Of a stretch of 64,000 nucleotides of DNA, positions 8,339-16,516 are shown piece by piece (the first letter of the stretch is position 1; each line of letters begins with the position of its first letter). Source of the DNA: Herpetosiphon sp042688385. Its GTDB lineage: Bacteria > Chloroflexota > Chloroflexia > Chloroflexales > Herpetosiphonaceae. The position numbers were made by a program, and so were the translations under genes. The stretch is from assembly GCF_042688385.1 (NCBI RefSeq), contig NZ_JBHUPY010000005.1, positions 186,001 to 250,000 of the forward strand. The letters are read 5' to 3'. The notes under the pieces were generated by a model, which was not told where the DNA came from, did not search any database, and worked only from the letters and a program-made list of their open reading frames with translations.

Positions 8339-9752
8339 AGATCGAAAGAATCTTGAGGAAGTTGGTTGTGCCACGCACTGCCAAGGGGTGACCACCGGTA
8401 ATTACCACCGAATCGCCTGGCTTGATAACTTGGCGCTCGATCATAATCGCGCGGGCTAAGTTGCTCAAATCGTCAAGCCGCGTGACAAATGGGCAAAGGA
8501 GCGCTTCAACGCCCCACAGCAAGGCCAAACGATGGTAGACATCGTATTCGTGGGTCATGGCAATAATCGGCACGCGTGGCCGGTCGCGCGCAACCAAATG
8601 CGCGGTAAAGCCCGACGATGTAAAGGCCACAATCGCTGCAATATCGATCGATTCGGCAATTGCGCAAGCAGCATGGCTAATTGCGTGCGAATAGGTTTCT
8701 GGCGCATCCGAAGCGTTGCGTTGTAGAGCATCACGTGGTGGTGCGCCACGCTCAGTCACTTCGGCAATCCGCGCCATAATCGTCACAGCTTCAACTGGAT
8801 ATGCGCCATTCGCGGTTTCGCCACTCAACATAACCGCATCGGTGCCGTCGAGAATTGCATTCGCCACGTCGCTGGCTTCAGCGCGGGTTGGCCGTGGATT
8901 AACAATCATCGATTCGAGCATCTGGGTTGCGGTGATCACCGGAATCCCCACCCGATTGGCGGCAGCGATAATGCGTTTTTGAATCAATGGCACTTCTTCT
9001 GGCGGCATTTCCACGCCCAAGTCGCCACGAGCAACCATGATCCCATCGGCAACGGCCACAATCGATTCAATATTATCGACAGCTTCGGGCTTTTCGATTT
9101 TGGCGATGACTGGCGTGTGATAGCCAGCGCCAGTAATTTCTTGCTTGACTAATTGCACATCTTCGGCGCGGCGCACAAACGAAATCGCAACGTAATCGAC
9201 TCCTTCATGCAAGCCAAAGATCAAATCCTCACGATCTTTTTCAGTCATGGCAGGGGCGCTGACATCGACTCCAGGCAAGTTGATGCCTTGGTTTTCGCGC
9301 AACATCCCACCAGTTACTACCTCGGTAATGACTTCAGTGGCGGTACACTCTTGCACTCGCAGTTCAATCAAACCATCAGAAAGCAAAATCCGATCGCCTG
9401 GCTTACAGTCGCTGGGGAGATTTTTGTAGGTGGTGTTGACCCGCCCAACTCGCCCAACTTCATTTTCAATCGTAATCACAAAGCTTTCGCCAGTTGTGAG
9501 TTTGATTGGTTGTTTATCAACTAATTTGCCAGTCCGAATTTTTGGCCCTTGCAAGTCTTGCAAGACCGCAATTGGGCGATTGAGCTTAATTGAAATTTGA
9601 CGCAAGAGCCGAATGCGTTCTGAATGGTCGTTATGAGTACCATGGGAGAAATTTAAGCGAGCAACATTCATTCCCGCTAATGCCAACGCTGTTATTTTTT
9701 CCTCAGTGTCGCAGGCAGGCCCTAGCGTGGCAACAATCTTGGTTCGGCGCAT
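8337..9752 (-). CDS. pyk: Pyruvate kinase
   Basis: About 471 residues. It converts phosphoenolpyruvate and ADP to pyruvate and ATP in the cytoplasm, the last step of glycolysis. Visible family signatures: RRTKIVATLGPA at the N-terminus, NFSHGTH, the substrate/metal segment VARGDLGVEMP, the active-site segment IAKIEKPEAV containing the catalytic Lys, and MLSGETANGAYPVEAV. The C-terminal domain is of the ordinary ~100-residue type, ending GGHPLAVRGTTNFLKI. The start at 9752 is chosen because GAGG lies seven bases upstream and the family begins near this residue; the frame is open 23 codons further upstream. Single gene, convergent with the propeller array. Confidence 0.95.
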   Translation of the reverse strand: MRRTKIVATLGPACDTEEKITALALAGMNVARLNFSHGTHNDHSERIRLLRQISIKLNRPIAVLQDLQGPKIRTGKLVDKQPIKLTTGESFVITIENEVGRVGRVNTTYKNLPSDCKPGDRILLSDGLIELRVQECTATEVITEVVTGGMLRENQGINLPGVDVSAPAMTEKDREDLIFGLHEGVDYVAISFVRRAEDVQLVKQEITGAGYHTPVIAKIEKPEAVDNIESIVAVADGIMVARGDLGVEMPPEEVPLIQKRIIAAANRVGIPVITATQMLESMIVNPRPTRAEASDVANAILDGTDAVMLSGETANGAYPVEAVTIMARIAEVTERGAPPRDALQRNASDAPETYSHAISHAACAIAESIDIAAIVAFTSSGFTAHLVARDRPRVPIIAMTHEYDVYHRLALLWGVEALLCPFVTRLDDLSNLARAIMIERQVIKPGDSVVITGGHPLAVRGTTNFLKILSI

Positions 9753-9859
9753 TGATGACCTCGTGTAAGTGCGGAACACCGCGTCGGCATCTTTGGCGAA
9801 ACAGTGACCTAAAGTTCTCAAGTGATGATTAATTCAATTCACTTCAATTATAAACGAAA

Positions 9860-9885
9860 ACGCATCCACGGGGGATGCGTTTTTA
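9860..9885 (-). terminator. Terminator of the epimerase operon
   Basis: Stem ACGCATCC / GGATGCGT (9860-9867 with 9873-9880). On the minus strand it is followed by a T-rich stretch (TTTTCG). It lies downstream of the epimerase gene and upstream of pyruvate kinase, separating the two minus-strand units. Confidence 0.7.
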
Positions 9886-9936
9886 GCCGATTCTAGCAAG
9901 CTATTTTGTAATGCGCTGCGTCAAATTTACTAAATT

Positions 9937-10995
9937 TTAGTAATCTGACCAGCTGCGAAAATGCTCTTGCAAGCATGCAACGATCCGTTGGCCAACCCCA
10001 CGCTCGCCATAGACCGCCGCAAATTGCTGGCCTTTTTTGGCTCGCTGGTTACGCACCGCCGATACAATTGCCTCAGGCGCAAAACCAGTTACTACATTCG
10101 CGCCCGATTCGATGGTTTCTGGTCGCTCGGTGTTGTCGCGCACGGTCACACACGGCACGCCAAAAATGTAGGCTTCCTCTTGAATGCAGCCGCTATCGGT
10201 GATGATAATGTTGGCGTATTTTTCATAGGCCAATGACTCAAATGGCTCAACCGGATCAATCACCTGCACCCGATTCAGCAATTCCATGCTCAAACCATAT
10301 TGTTCCATCGCCGCTCGCGTGCGCGGATGCATCGGGAAAATCATGGCATCGAATTCAAGCGCTAGCTCGTTGATCGTGCTGAAAACCTGCTCCATCAGCT
10401 CGCGGCTATCGGTAAATTCTTTGCGATGCAAGGTGATGTAGGCATAGTTATCGTTGCGGCGTGGCGTAAGTTCATGGGCAAAATCGTGAATCAAATCAAC
10501 AGTCGTGTTGCCAATGTTGAAAATGCGCCCGCGCAAATCGGGAATTTTGGCCAAATAATCTGCTTGATATTGGGTATACGAGAACAAATAATGGGCTGCG
10601 CCATCGACCATAATCCGGTTGCGCTCTTCGTACATGCGTTTATCGAAGGCCCGCAAGCCAGCCTCGACATGGGCCAAACCAACATCAGAATAGACCGCCG
10701 CAATCGCCCCAACCAAGGCCGCCGCCGTATCGCCATTGACCAAAATAAGGTCGATTGCATGGCGTTGAATTTGGCCGCGCACCCAGTCAATCGCTGCGCC
10801 AATGCTGTAATCGCCAGGAAAAATCTCGTCGGGCGTGTAGCCCATTTGGCCAAAAATCGCTGCTTGTAATAAATGGTCGTGATGTTGGTTGGTGTGCAGC
10901 ACCACAAATGGCACTTCTGCTGCCCGCAGCGCTTGCACAATCGCATAATTCTTCATCACTTCAGGCCGCGTGCCAAGCACAATTCCTATTTTCAT
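9937..10995 (-). CDS. wecB: UDP-N-acetylglucosamine 2-epimerase (non-hydrolysing)
   Basis: 352 residues, normal for the family. The enzyme interconverts UDP-GlcNAc and UDP-ManNAc for surface polysaccharide synthesis. Motifs: N-terminal GTRPEVMKN, the segment VNGDTAAALVGA, the HVEAGLRAFDKRMYEERNR substrate-binding region, and near the C-terminus the ITDSGCIQEEAYIFGVP and RDNTERPET motifs that bind the UDP-sugar. The start ATG overlaps the stop of the upstream SGNH hydrolase gene by four bases (ATGA), so the two are probably translationally coupled. The gene symbol names the family; the polysaccharide made here is unknown. Confidence 0.88.
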   Translation of the reverse strand: MKIGIVLGTRPEVMKNYAIVQALRAAEVPFVVLHTNQHHDHLLQAAIFGQMGYTPDEIFPGDYSIGAAIDWVRGQIQRHAIDLILVNGDTAAALVGAIAAVYSDVGLAHVEAGLRAFDKRMYEERNRIMVDGAAHYLFSYTQYQADYLAKIPDLRGRIFNIGNTTVDLIHDFAHELTPRRNDNYAYITLHRKEFTDSRELMEQVFSTINELALEFDAMIFPMHPRTRAAMEQYGLSMELLNRVQVIDPVEPFESLAYEKYANIIITDSGCIQEEAYIFGVPCVTVRDNTERPETIESGANVVTGFAPEAIVSAVRNQRAKKGQQFAAVYGERGVGQRIVACLQEHFRSWSDY

Positions 10996-11555
10996 AAATT
11001 TACAATCACCTCACAGAACGATTCTGCTACCCGCCGATTGCCATCTTCGTTGAAGTGAACTGGGTCGACATAACATTCGCGATTCAAGCCAACCATTGGC
11101 ACCCAGATCGCTTTGCTAAATTCGGCCACCACTTTGCCAATGACGCTGTTGTATTGCTTGCGCCGTTCGACGGTTTCTTTGGTAAAGAAAATATGCCCAT
11201 CAGCATAAATCGGCGGAATCTCGCCGCAAAACACTGCTTTATGGCCTTTAATGACTAATGTACGAATAATTTGGCGATAATATTCTTCAAAAAGATCAAT
11301 TGGGGTATTATTGCCGACATCGTTGGTGCCAATTAATAAACACGATTGAAAGGTATCGTTGATTGTATCAATTTCTTCATTTAATTTAAACCACAGGTTG
11401 CGCGCAGTATAGCCATTAACACTGCGATTAATTGTGCGCCATTGATAGGGCGTGCGCTGGGTTAGCATTTGGGCGAGGTGCAATGGATAACAACCATACG
11501 AACGTGCGCCAAAAGTTTGGCTATCGCCAATACATAACATATTTTGGTAATGCAT
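10992..11555 (-). CDS. SGNH/GDSL-family hydrolase
   Basis: About 187 residues. It probably removes acyl (often acetyl) groups from a sugar or lipid. Block I is GDSQTFGARS with the nucleophile Ser and Gln in place of the usual Leu; block III is GTNDVGN; block V is DPVHFNEDG with the catalytic Asp and His. No signal peptide is seen. The start at 11555 (MHYQNMLCIGDSQ) is chosen because it leaves the usual short lead-in to block I; the ribosome-binding site is weak and the frame is open upstream to 11618. It overlaps the epimerase start by four bases, which suggests a shared role in glycan synthesis or modification. Confidence 0.75.
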   Translation of the reverse strand: MHYQNMLCIGDSQTFGARSYGCYPLHLAQMLTQRTPYQWRTINRSVNGYTARNLWFKLNEEIDTINDTFQSCLLIGTNDVGNNTPIDLFEEYYRQIIRTLVIKGHKAVFCGEIPPIYADGHIFFTKETVERRKQYNSVIGKVVAEFSKAIWVPMVGLNRECYVDPVHFNEDGNRRVAESFCEVIVNL

Positions 11556-11921
11556 ACAAATAAACCTAATAATTAAAGAATAATTCCAGCGGCGATCAGT
11601 TTTACGGCATCCAAGCAAGATTGGACTGATCGTGCATGCCTCCCTCCGTCAACACACCCAAATGTTATCCAGCTAGCCAGATATTAAATTTTTTATTAAA
11701 AAAGCTCAGCTATCTTCAATCTTGTGGAGCGTGGTTGATTATAGGCCAACATGGCTAGAAATAAAAGAGCCAATTTGGCTATTGATTAAATCGATCATGC
11801 TGGATTTTGCTGGCACTAGGAGTGCTTTGGGCTTGCATGTCACAGATGATCATAAAATTGCTCGCAACAGCCGAATATTCCTATGGTATGGTTAAGCCAG
11901 CTTATTTGCCAAGGAGTCGCT
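11556..11921. other. Divergent intergenic region, no gene seen
   Basis: 366 bases between the minus-strand SGNH hydrolase and the plus-strand ABC transporter. It is AT-rich and must hold both promoters. No supported small ORF, RNA or repeat was seen. AAGGAG at 11911-11916 is the ribosome-binding site of the ABC ATPase gene. Confidence 0.5.
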
Positions 11922-12641
11922 ATGGGTCAATCTACCTCGTTAATTCGTACTACTAAGCTCCAACGCACCTATCAAATGGGGAAAAATACTGTCCAAGCGT
12001 TGGCCGGCGTTGATCTGGAAATTGAACGCGGCACCTTTGTGGCGCTGGTTGGGCCGTCTGGCTCAGGAAAATCGACCTTATTGAATGTGATTGGGGGCCT
12101 CGACCGCCCAAGTTCAGGCGAGGTTTGGGTCAGTGATTTGGAGCTTGGTCAAGCCCCAGATAAAAAATTGGTCAGTTTTCGCCGCGATCGGGTTGGCTTT
12201 ATTTTTCAAAGCTTTAATCTCTTGCCAACCAACCAAGCGTGGGAAAATGTGGCTTTGCCGTTGATGTTGGCTGGCCGCAGCCGTAGCGAACGCCGCCAAC
12301 GAGCAGAAAATCTGCTGGAGCAAGTTGGGCTTGGCGATCGCGCCGATCACCGCCCAGCTGAGCTTTCTGGTGGTCAACAACAACGGGTGGCAATTGCTCG
12401 CGCCTTGGCCAATGATCCGGTGTTGATTTTGGCTGACGAGCCAACCGGTAACCTCGATTCGCGCACTGGTCGCGATGTGCTGCTGCTGCTGCAACGGCTT
12501 GTCCGCGAGCAAAATGTAACCTTGTTGATGGTTACTCACGATATGAATGCAGCCTCGTATGCTGATCGGATTGTGCATATGCGTGATGGCAAGATTGAAC
12601 AAATTGAAACGATTGAACGAACGGCGGAGGCTGTAGCATGA
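11922..12641 (+). CDS. ABC transporter ATPase, MacB/LolD type
   Basis: About 239 residues. Walker A GPSGSGKST, signature LSGGQQQRVAIARAL, Walker B VLILADEPTGNLDS, Q-loop FQSFNLLP and switch His in VTHDM are all present, so it should be an active ATPase. GNLDS and the overall length match the MacB/LolD/FtsE group that works with FtsX-type permeases. The start at 11922 has AAGGAG five bases upstream; an earlier in-frame start lacks one. Its stop overlaps the start of the permease gene (ATGA at 12638-12641), so the two form an operon. Substrate unknown: lipoproteins, peptides or antibiotics are typical of the family. Confidence 0.9.
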   Translation: MGQSTSLIRTTKLQRTYQMGKNTVQALAGVDLEIERGTFVALVGPSGSGKSTLLNVIGGLDRPSSGEVWVSDLELGQAPDKKLVSFRRDRVGFIFQSFNLLPTNQAWENVALPLMLAGRSRSERRQRAENLLEQVGLGDRADHRPAELSGGQQQRVAIARALANDPVLILADEPTGNLDSRTGRDVLLLLQRLVREQNVTLLMVTHDMNAASYADRIVHMRDGKIEQIETIERTAEAVA

Positions 12642-13900
12642 CATTTGGCGATATTTTACGCACTGCTTGGAGCAACTTAACCCGCCGCAAAGTTCGCACT
12701 TCATTGACCTCGCTCGGCGTGACGGTTGGCATTTTCACGATTGTGGTAATGCTTTCGCTTGGGGTTGGCGTTCAGCGCGTCATCCAACAACAATTTGATG
12801 CAATTGGGCTAGAAAATGTGGTGGTTCAGCCGCGCGATGCAGAGCGCAACCCCTACACGCGCTATGTGCGGCCCGAACGCGAGGTCGTGATTTCGCCTGC
12901 CAAAATTGCCGAGTGGCAGCAAATGGACGATATTGTCAGCGTTACGCCAATCGTCGATGTTAACGAATCGATCTCCAAGCGCTTAGTGTTGCCTGGCGAT
13001 GCCGCAGCAACCATCGCCGTTGGCGTTGATCCTGGCATTGGCATCAATAATCCCTTTGAAACGCCGCCAACCGCTTTGGCCGGAGTGTTGCGCCCAACCA
13101 AAGATGGCGAAATCGTCATTTCGCAACGGGCCTTGCGCCGTTTGGGTCTAACCGCCGAAGTCAATAATTTGATTGGTCAAAAAGTCCAGTTAGTGATGGA
13201 AACGCCACGCGGCGAATCGCAAAGCTTCGACTATACCTTGGTTGGGGTTTCGAGCGTCGATAATAACTTGGTTGCATTAACTCCCAACGATAGCATTGCA
13301 CTCAAAGCTTGGTGGTTTAACGAGCCTGATCTGCTTGATAAAGAAGGCTACGATTATGCCCTGATTCGGGCCAAAGATTTGAATGTAGCCCGTCAACTGA
13401 CCACCCAACTGCGGGCCGAACGCTTTCGGGTGCAATCGGTCGAAACCGTGCTTGAATTGGCCTCGAAAATCTTCTTGGTGATCAATATTATGCTTGGCTC
13501 GGTTGGTGGCTTGGCGCTGTTCGTCGCTACCATCGGGATTATGAACACCATGATTATGGCGATTTACGAACGGACGCGCGAAATTGGTACGCTCAAGGCC
13601 ATCGGTGCTTCGCGCGGCAATATTCGCACGCTCTTTATGACTGAGGCAGGCCTGATTGGCCTCTTTGGCGGGATTGTGGGCTTGCTTGGCGGTTGGGGCG
13701 TTGGCCGCATCCTCAATCGAGTTGCGCTTGCCTACCTCGAACGCGAAGAAGTGCCAATTCGCGGCGATTTCTTCTATATTCCGCCGTGGTTGATTGGCTT
13801 GGCGATTGGCTTTGGTTTGGTGGTGGGGATTGTGGCTGGCTTGTATCCGGCTGCCCGTGCTGCCCGCCTTGATCCAATCAAAGCGCTGCGCCACGAATAA
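12638..13900 (+). CDS. MacB-like ABC transporter permease (FtsX domain)
   Basis: 420 residues. One N-terminal membrane segment (SLGVTVGIFTIVVMLSLGVG), a large extracytoplasmic MacB-type domain of about 220 residues, then three membrane segments forming the FtsX domain (IFLVINIMLGSVGGLALFVA; GLIGLFGGIVGLLGGWGVG; WLIGLAIGFGLVVGIVAGLYP). Motifs typical of the family are ERTREIGTLKAIGAS and YPAARAARLDPIKALRHE at the C-terminus. It pairs with the ATPase upstream, with which it overlaps by four bases. These systems work mechanically on periplasmic or membrane substrates rather than by a classic channel. No HlyD-like adaptor gene is visible next to it. Confidence 0.9.
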   Translation: MTFGDILRTAWSNLTRRKVRTSLTSLGVTVGIFTIVVMLSLGVGVQRVIQQQFDAIGLENVVVQPRDAERNPYTRYVRPEREVVISPAKIAEWQQMDDIVSVTPIVDVNESISKRLVLPGDAAATIAVGVDPGIGINNPFETPPTALAGVLRPTKDGEIVISQRALRRLGLTAEVNNLIGQKVQLVMETPRGESQSFDYTLVGVSSVDNNLVALTPNDSIALKAWWFNEPDLLDKEGYDYALIRAKDLNVARQLTTQLRAERFRVQSVETVLELASKIFLVINIMLGSVGGLALFVATIGIMNTMIMAIYERTREIGTLKAIGASRGNIRTLFMTEAGLIGLFGGIVGLLGGWGVGRILNRVALAYLEREEVPIRGDFFYIPPWLIGLAIGFGLVVGIVAGLYPAARAARLDPIKALRHE

Positions 13901-13925
13901 ACCCAAGCCATTTTTGGCAACCAAG

Positions 13926-13957
13926 AATCCCCTCGCTAATCAAAAAGCGAGGGGATT
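13926..13957. terminator. Bidirectional terminator between convergent genes
   Basis: Perfect 12-bp stem AATCCCCTCGCT / AGCGAGGGGATT with an 8-nt loop, placed between the ABC permease (+) and the phosphodiesterase (-). The flanking T-runs are short. Confidence 0.7.
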
Positions 13958-13962
13958 GGTGT

Positions 13963-14469
13963 TTAATCAGCATTTTTGATAAATTCGGCCATTTTTAGCG
14001 GAATTAGCTCGGCCTTAAATTCGCCATTATCCTGAATATCCAAAAATACGACGGTTGGCTCGCCTAGCTGGCCGCGTGGCTGCGAAGCCGAGCCAGGGTT
14101 GATAAACAGCACGCCTTGATATTCCTCGATCAAGGCAATATGGCTATGGCCACAGATGGCGATCTGCGGCGCGGGCTGGGGCAATTGGCGCTGCCAGCGC
14201 TTGGGAATATCGCCAATGTGTTGCAGCATAATCCGAATGCCTTGGACTTCGATGGTTGTATTAATCGGGTAAATATCGAGCGCCGTATTCCAATCGACGT
14301 TGCCGGTAACTGCTGTAACTGGCGCAATCGCGCTCAAGCGATCGATGATTGGCGGTTGCGCCCGCCCAATATCGCCTGCATGCAAAATGCGGCTTGCGCC
14401 AACAAACAGCTGTTCGACCCGTGGGTCTAATTTGCCATGAGTATCCGAAATAATACAAATTCGTTGCAT
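13963..14469 (-). CDS. YfcE/MJ0936-type metallophosphoesterase
   Basis: About 168 residues, the usual size of the single-domain family. Metal-binding motifs of calcineurin-like phosphoesterases are seen in order: SDTHGK (D-x-H), HAGDIGR (G-D), TGNVDW (G-N-x-D) and CGHSHIA (G-H-x-H), followed by INPGSASQPRG typical of the YfcE group. It is expected to hydrolyse phosphodiesters; the natural substrate is not known for most members. The start at 14469 has GAGGT five bases upstream; the longer frame starts at a TTG with no such site. Stands alone, convergent with the ABC permease. Confidence 0.88.
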   Translation of the reverse strand: MQRICIISDTHGKLDPRVEQLFVGASRILHAGDIGRAQPPIIDRLSAIAPVTAVTGNVDWNTALDIYPINTTIEVQGIRIMLQHIGDIPKRWQRQLPQPAPQIAICGHSHIALIEEYQGVLFINPGSASQPRGQLGEPTVVFLDIQDNGEFKAELIPLKMAEFIKNAD

Positions 14470-14542
14470 CGCGTACCTCACCACAATCCACAAGAATCAT
14501 GGCTCATCATACCATAGCTAAAAACACTGCATCAAAATCGTA

Positions 14543-14566
14543 ATGACAGATATTGACATCTGTCAT
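14543..14566. promoter_or_regulatory. Palindromic operator overlapping a promoter
   Basis: Inverted repeat ATGACAGAT / ATCTGTCAT with a 6-nt spacer ATTGAC. It covers the -35 element of the promoter at 14553-14581. Size and symmetry fit a TetR-family operator, and a TetR-type gene lies 1.1 kb downstream. Confidence 0.6.
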
Positions 14567-14581
14567 TCAATACTATATACT
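14553..14581 (+). promoter_or_regulatory. Sigma70-type promoter of the aldo/keto reductase
   Basis: TTGACA (14553-14558), exactly 17 bases, TATACT (14576-14581): near-consensus. The -35 sits inside the palindrome, so a bound repressor would block RNA polymerase. The transcript would start about 30 bases before the reductase ATG. Confidence 0.7.
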
Positions 14582-14618
14582 CAAGCTTAGTTATTGATTA
14601 TTTGATGGAGTTGTGGCT

Positions 14619-15614
14619 ATGCAAACGCGTCAATTAGGCCAAGGTGGTTTGGTGGTTTCGGCAGCAGGCTTGGGATGTATGGCGATGTCGGGCATGTATG
14701 GCCCGTCTGATCGAGCTGAGAGCATCGCCACGATTCATGCAGCGCTCGATGCTGGCATCAATTTGCTCGATACTGGCGATTTTTATGGCATTGGCCATAA
14801 CGAACTTTTAATTAGCGAAGCCCTGCGCGAACGCTCACGCGCCGATGTTGTGTTGAGTGTTAAGTTTGGGGCGATGCGTGGGCCAGATGGCTCGTGGCTT
14901 GGTTATGATTCACGGCCTGCCGCAGTCAAAAATTCCTTGGCTCACACCCTGACCCGCTTGAACACCGATTACATTGACATTTATCGACCTTCGCGGCTTG
15001 ATCCTGATGTGCCAATCGAGGAAACGATTGGCGCAATCGCCGAGATGATTGAAAAAGGCTATGTGCGGCAGATTGGCTTGTCGGAAGTTGGGGTGGAGAC
15101 GATTCGGCGGGCGGCGGCGGTGCATCCAATTGTCGATTTGCAAATTGAATATTCATTGCTTTCACGTGGCATCGAGGCCGAGATTCTGCCAGCTTGTCGT
15201 GAACTAGGCATTGGCATCACCGCCTATGGTGTGCTTTCACGGGGCTTGCTGAGCGGTGCTTGGTCGAAAGAACGGGTTTTGGCTGGCTCAGATTTCCGTG
15301 CTCATGGCCCGCGCTTTACTGGCGAGAACCTTGATCGTAATTTAGATTTAGTGGCTGCGTTGCAGACAATTGCCGAGGCCAAGGGCGCAAGCATCTCGCA
15401 AATTGCCAGCGCATGGGTTGTCGCTCAAGGAACAGATATTATTCCCTTGTTTGGGGCGCGGCGCTTACATCAATTGCACGATTCGTTGGCCAGCCTTGAA
15501 ATTGGCTTGAACGTCGACGAATTGGCCTCGATTGAGCGAGTGATTCCCAAAGATGCTGCGGCAGGCGAGCGCTATCACAGCTCGTTGATGCAACATCTCG
15601 ATAGCGAACGCTAA
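14619..15614 (+). CDS. Aldo/keto reductase
   Basis: About 331 residues, NADPH-dependent reduction of aldehydes or ketones in the cytoplasm. The N-terminus RQLGQGGLVVSAAGLGCMAMS and the motif LLDTGDFYGIGHNE (catalytic Asp and Tyr) match the AKR13-like group. The catalytic Lys lies in SVKFGAM. In the usual catalytic-His position the sequence reads DIYRPSRLDP, where relatives have D-x-Y-x-P-x-R, typical of this subfamily. The start at 14619 has GGAG eight bases upstream; a GTG six bases earlier is less likely. Its promoter carries a palindrome, and a TetR-type regulator follows downstream on the same strand, so it is probably an inducible detoxification enzyme. Confidence 0.88.
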   Translation: MQTRQLGQGGLVVSAAGLGCMAMSGMYGPSDRAESIATIHAALDAGINLLDTGDFYGIGHNELLISEALRERSRADVVLSVKFGAMRGPDGSWLGYDSRPAAVKNSLAHTLTRLNTDYIDIYRPSRLDPDVPIEETIGAIAEMIEKGYVRQIGLSEVGVETIRRAAAVHPIVDLQIEYSLLSRGIEAEILPACRELGIGITAYGVLSRGLLSGAWSKERVLAGSDFRAHGPRFTGENLDRNLDLVAALQTIAEAKGASISQIASAWVVAQGTDIIPLFGARRLHQLHDSLASLEIGLNVDELASIERVIPKDAAAGERYHSSLMQHLDSER

Positions 15615-15627
15615 ACCACTTGCGATG

Positions 15628-15669
15628 CTGTAGCAATCGCTTAAAATGAAACAAACCGCTTTGCTACAG
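15628..15669 (+). promoter_or_regulatory. Inverted repeat in the tetR leader, touching the RBS
   Basis: Arms CTGTAGCAA (15628-15636) and TTGCTACAG (15661-15669), perfect 9-bp complement with a 24-nt loop. The right arm overlaps AGGA (15668-15671), the likely ribosome-binding site of the next gene. It could be an operator or an RNA hairpin that hides the site. Confidence 0.4.
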
Positions 15670-15680
15670 GATGGACTCGT

Positions 15681-16265
15681 ATGAACACTGAAATGCTGAC
15701 CCCTGAACGAATTTTGAATGCTACCGTCGATGTGCTGCGGCGCTACGGCCCCAATAAGGCCACGGTGGTTGATGTTGCGCGTGAACTGGGGGTCAGCCAT
15801 GGCAGCGTCTATCGCCATTTTGCTAGCAAATCAGCCTTGCTTGATGCTGTAGCCGAACGCTGGCTGGCTGAAATTTCGAATCCTTTAGCGCAGGTATTGC
15901 AACGCCAAGAGCCAAGCGTTGCCAAATTGCGGGCTTGGCTGGAATGTTTGATGCAAACCAAACAACAGCGGGCGCGTCAAGATCCGCAGCTTTTTGCAAC
16001 CTATAGTGGTTTGGTCCAAGGGTTGCGCGAAGTGACCGACCAACATGTGGCCCATTTGATTGCCCAGATCGAGCAATTAGTCAATGAAGGCGTTGCAAAT
16101 GCTGAGTTTGTGGTTGATGATGCCCATGCGACTGCAACCGCAATTTTGCATGCGACCGCCCGTTTTCACAACCCGCTCTTTGTGGCTGCTTGGAACGAGC
16201 CTGGTCTTGCAGCTGAATTCGAGGCAATCTGGGAATTGTTGATTAAGGGTTTGCTCGTTCGTTAA
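15681..16265 (+). CDS. TetR-family transcriptional regulator
   Basis: 194 residues. The N-terminal helix-turn-helix is clear: RILNATVDVLRRYGPNKATVVDVARELGVSHGSVYRHF when read in parts, with the recognition helix GVSHGSVYRHFASK. The remainder is an alpha-helical ligand-binding domain resembling the YcdC/TetR_C_33 kind. It normally represses its targets until a small ligand binds. It follows the aldo/keto reductase in the same direction with a 66-base gap, and a palindrome overlaps the reductase promoter, so that reductase is the likely target. AGGA nine bases before the ATG serves as ribosome-binding site. Confidence 0.9.
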   Translation: MNTEMLTPERILNATVDVLRRYGPNKATVVDVARELGVSHGSVYRHFASKSALLDAVAERWLAEISNPLAQVLQRQEPSVAKLRAWLECLMQTKQQRARQDPQLFATYSGLVQGLREVTDQHVAHLIAQIEQLVNEGVANAEFVVDDAHATATAILHATARFHNPLFVAAWNEPGLAAEFEAIWELLIKGLLVR

Positions 16266-16314
16266 TCTGCTGGCAGATGAATCTAAGGGTTCGTTGCGCT
16301 AATGACTGCCTGCT

Positions 16315-16426
16315 GCCCTCACCCCAATTCATTTCTCGTCCGACGGGCTTTTGCAGCTGTGGTTTTGACCTGATTCTTTGGCTCCCCTCGCCCGCGTTCA
16401 GTGGGAGAGGGGCTGGGGGTGAGGGC
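16315..16426. repeat. Dispersed C/G-rich palindromic element, copy 1
   Basis: Bounded by GCCCTCACCCC (16315-16325) and GGGGTGAGGGC (16416-16426). Inside is CTCCCCTCGCCC...GGGAGAGGGG. The same core recurs at 17884 and 63961. The element is non-coding and lies between tetR and the E2 gene terminator. Repeats of this kind are common in Herpetosiphon-like genomes as far as I recall. Confidence 0.7.
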
Positions 16427-16469
16427 ATGCCGCTGGTTTTCAGCCCTACAAACCAATCCCGTTAAACCC

Positions 16470-16503
16470 AAAGGCGCTGCTGATCACGATCAGCAGCGCC
16501 TTT
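16470..16503 (-). terminator. Terminator of the 2-oxoacid dehydrogenase operon
   Basis: Perfect inverted repeat AAAGGCGCTGCTGATC / GATCAGCAGCGCCTTT, 14 bases downstream of the E2 stop on the minus strand. The strand symmetry means it may also protect against read-through from tetR. Confidence 0.75.
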
Positions 16504-16516
16504 GGCTCATGTTGAT

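Noticed and set aside
13277..13924. 215-codon minus-strand ORF opposite the ABC permease
   Set aside because: Antisense shadow of an MacB-like permease with intact motifs.
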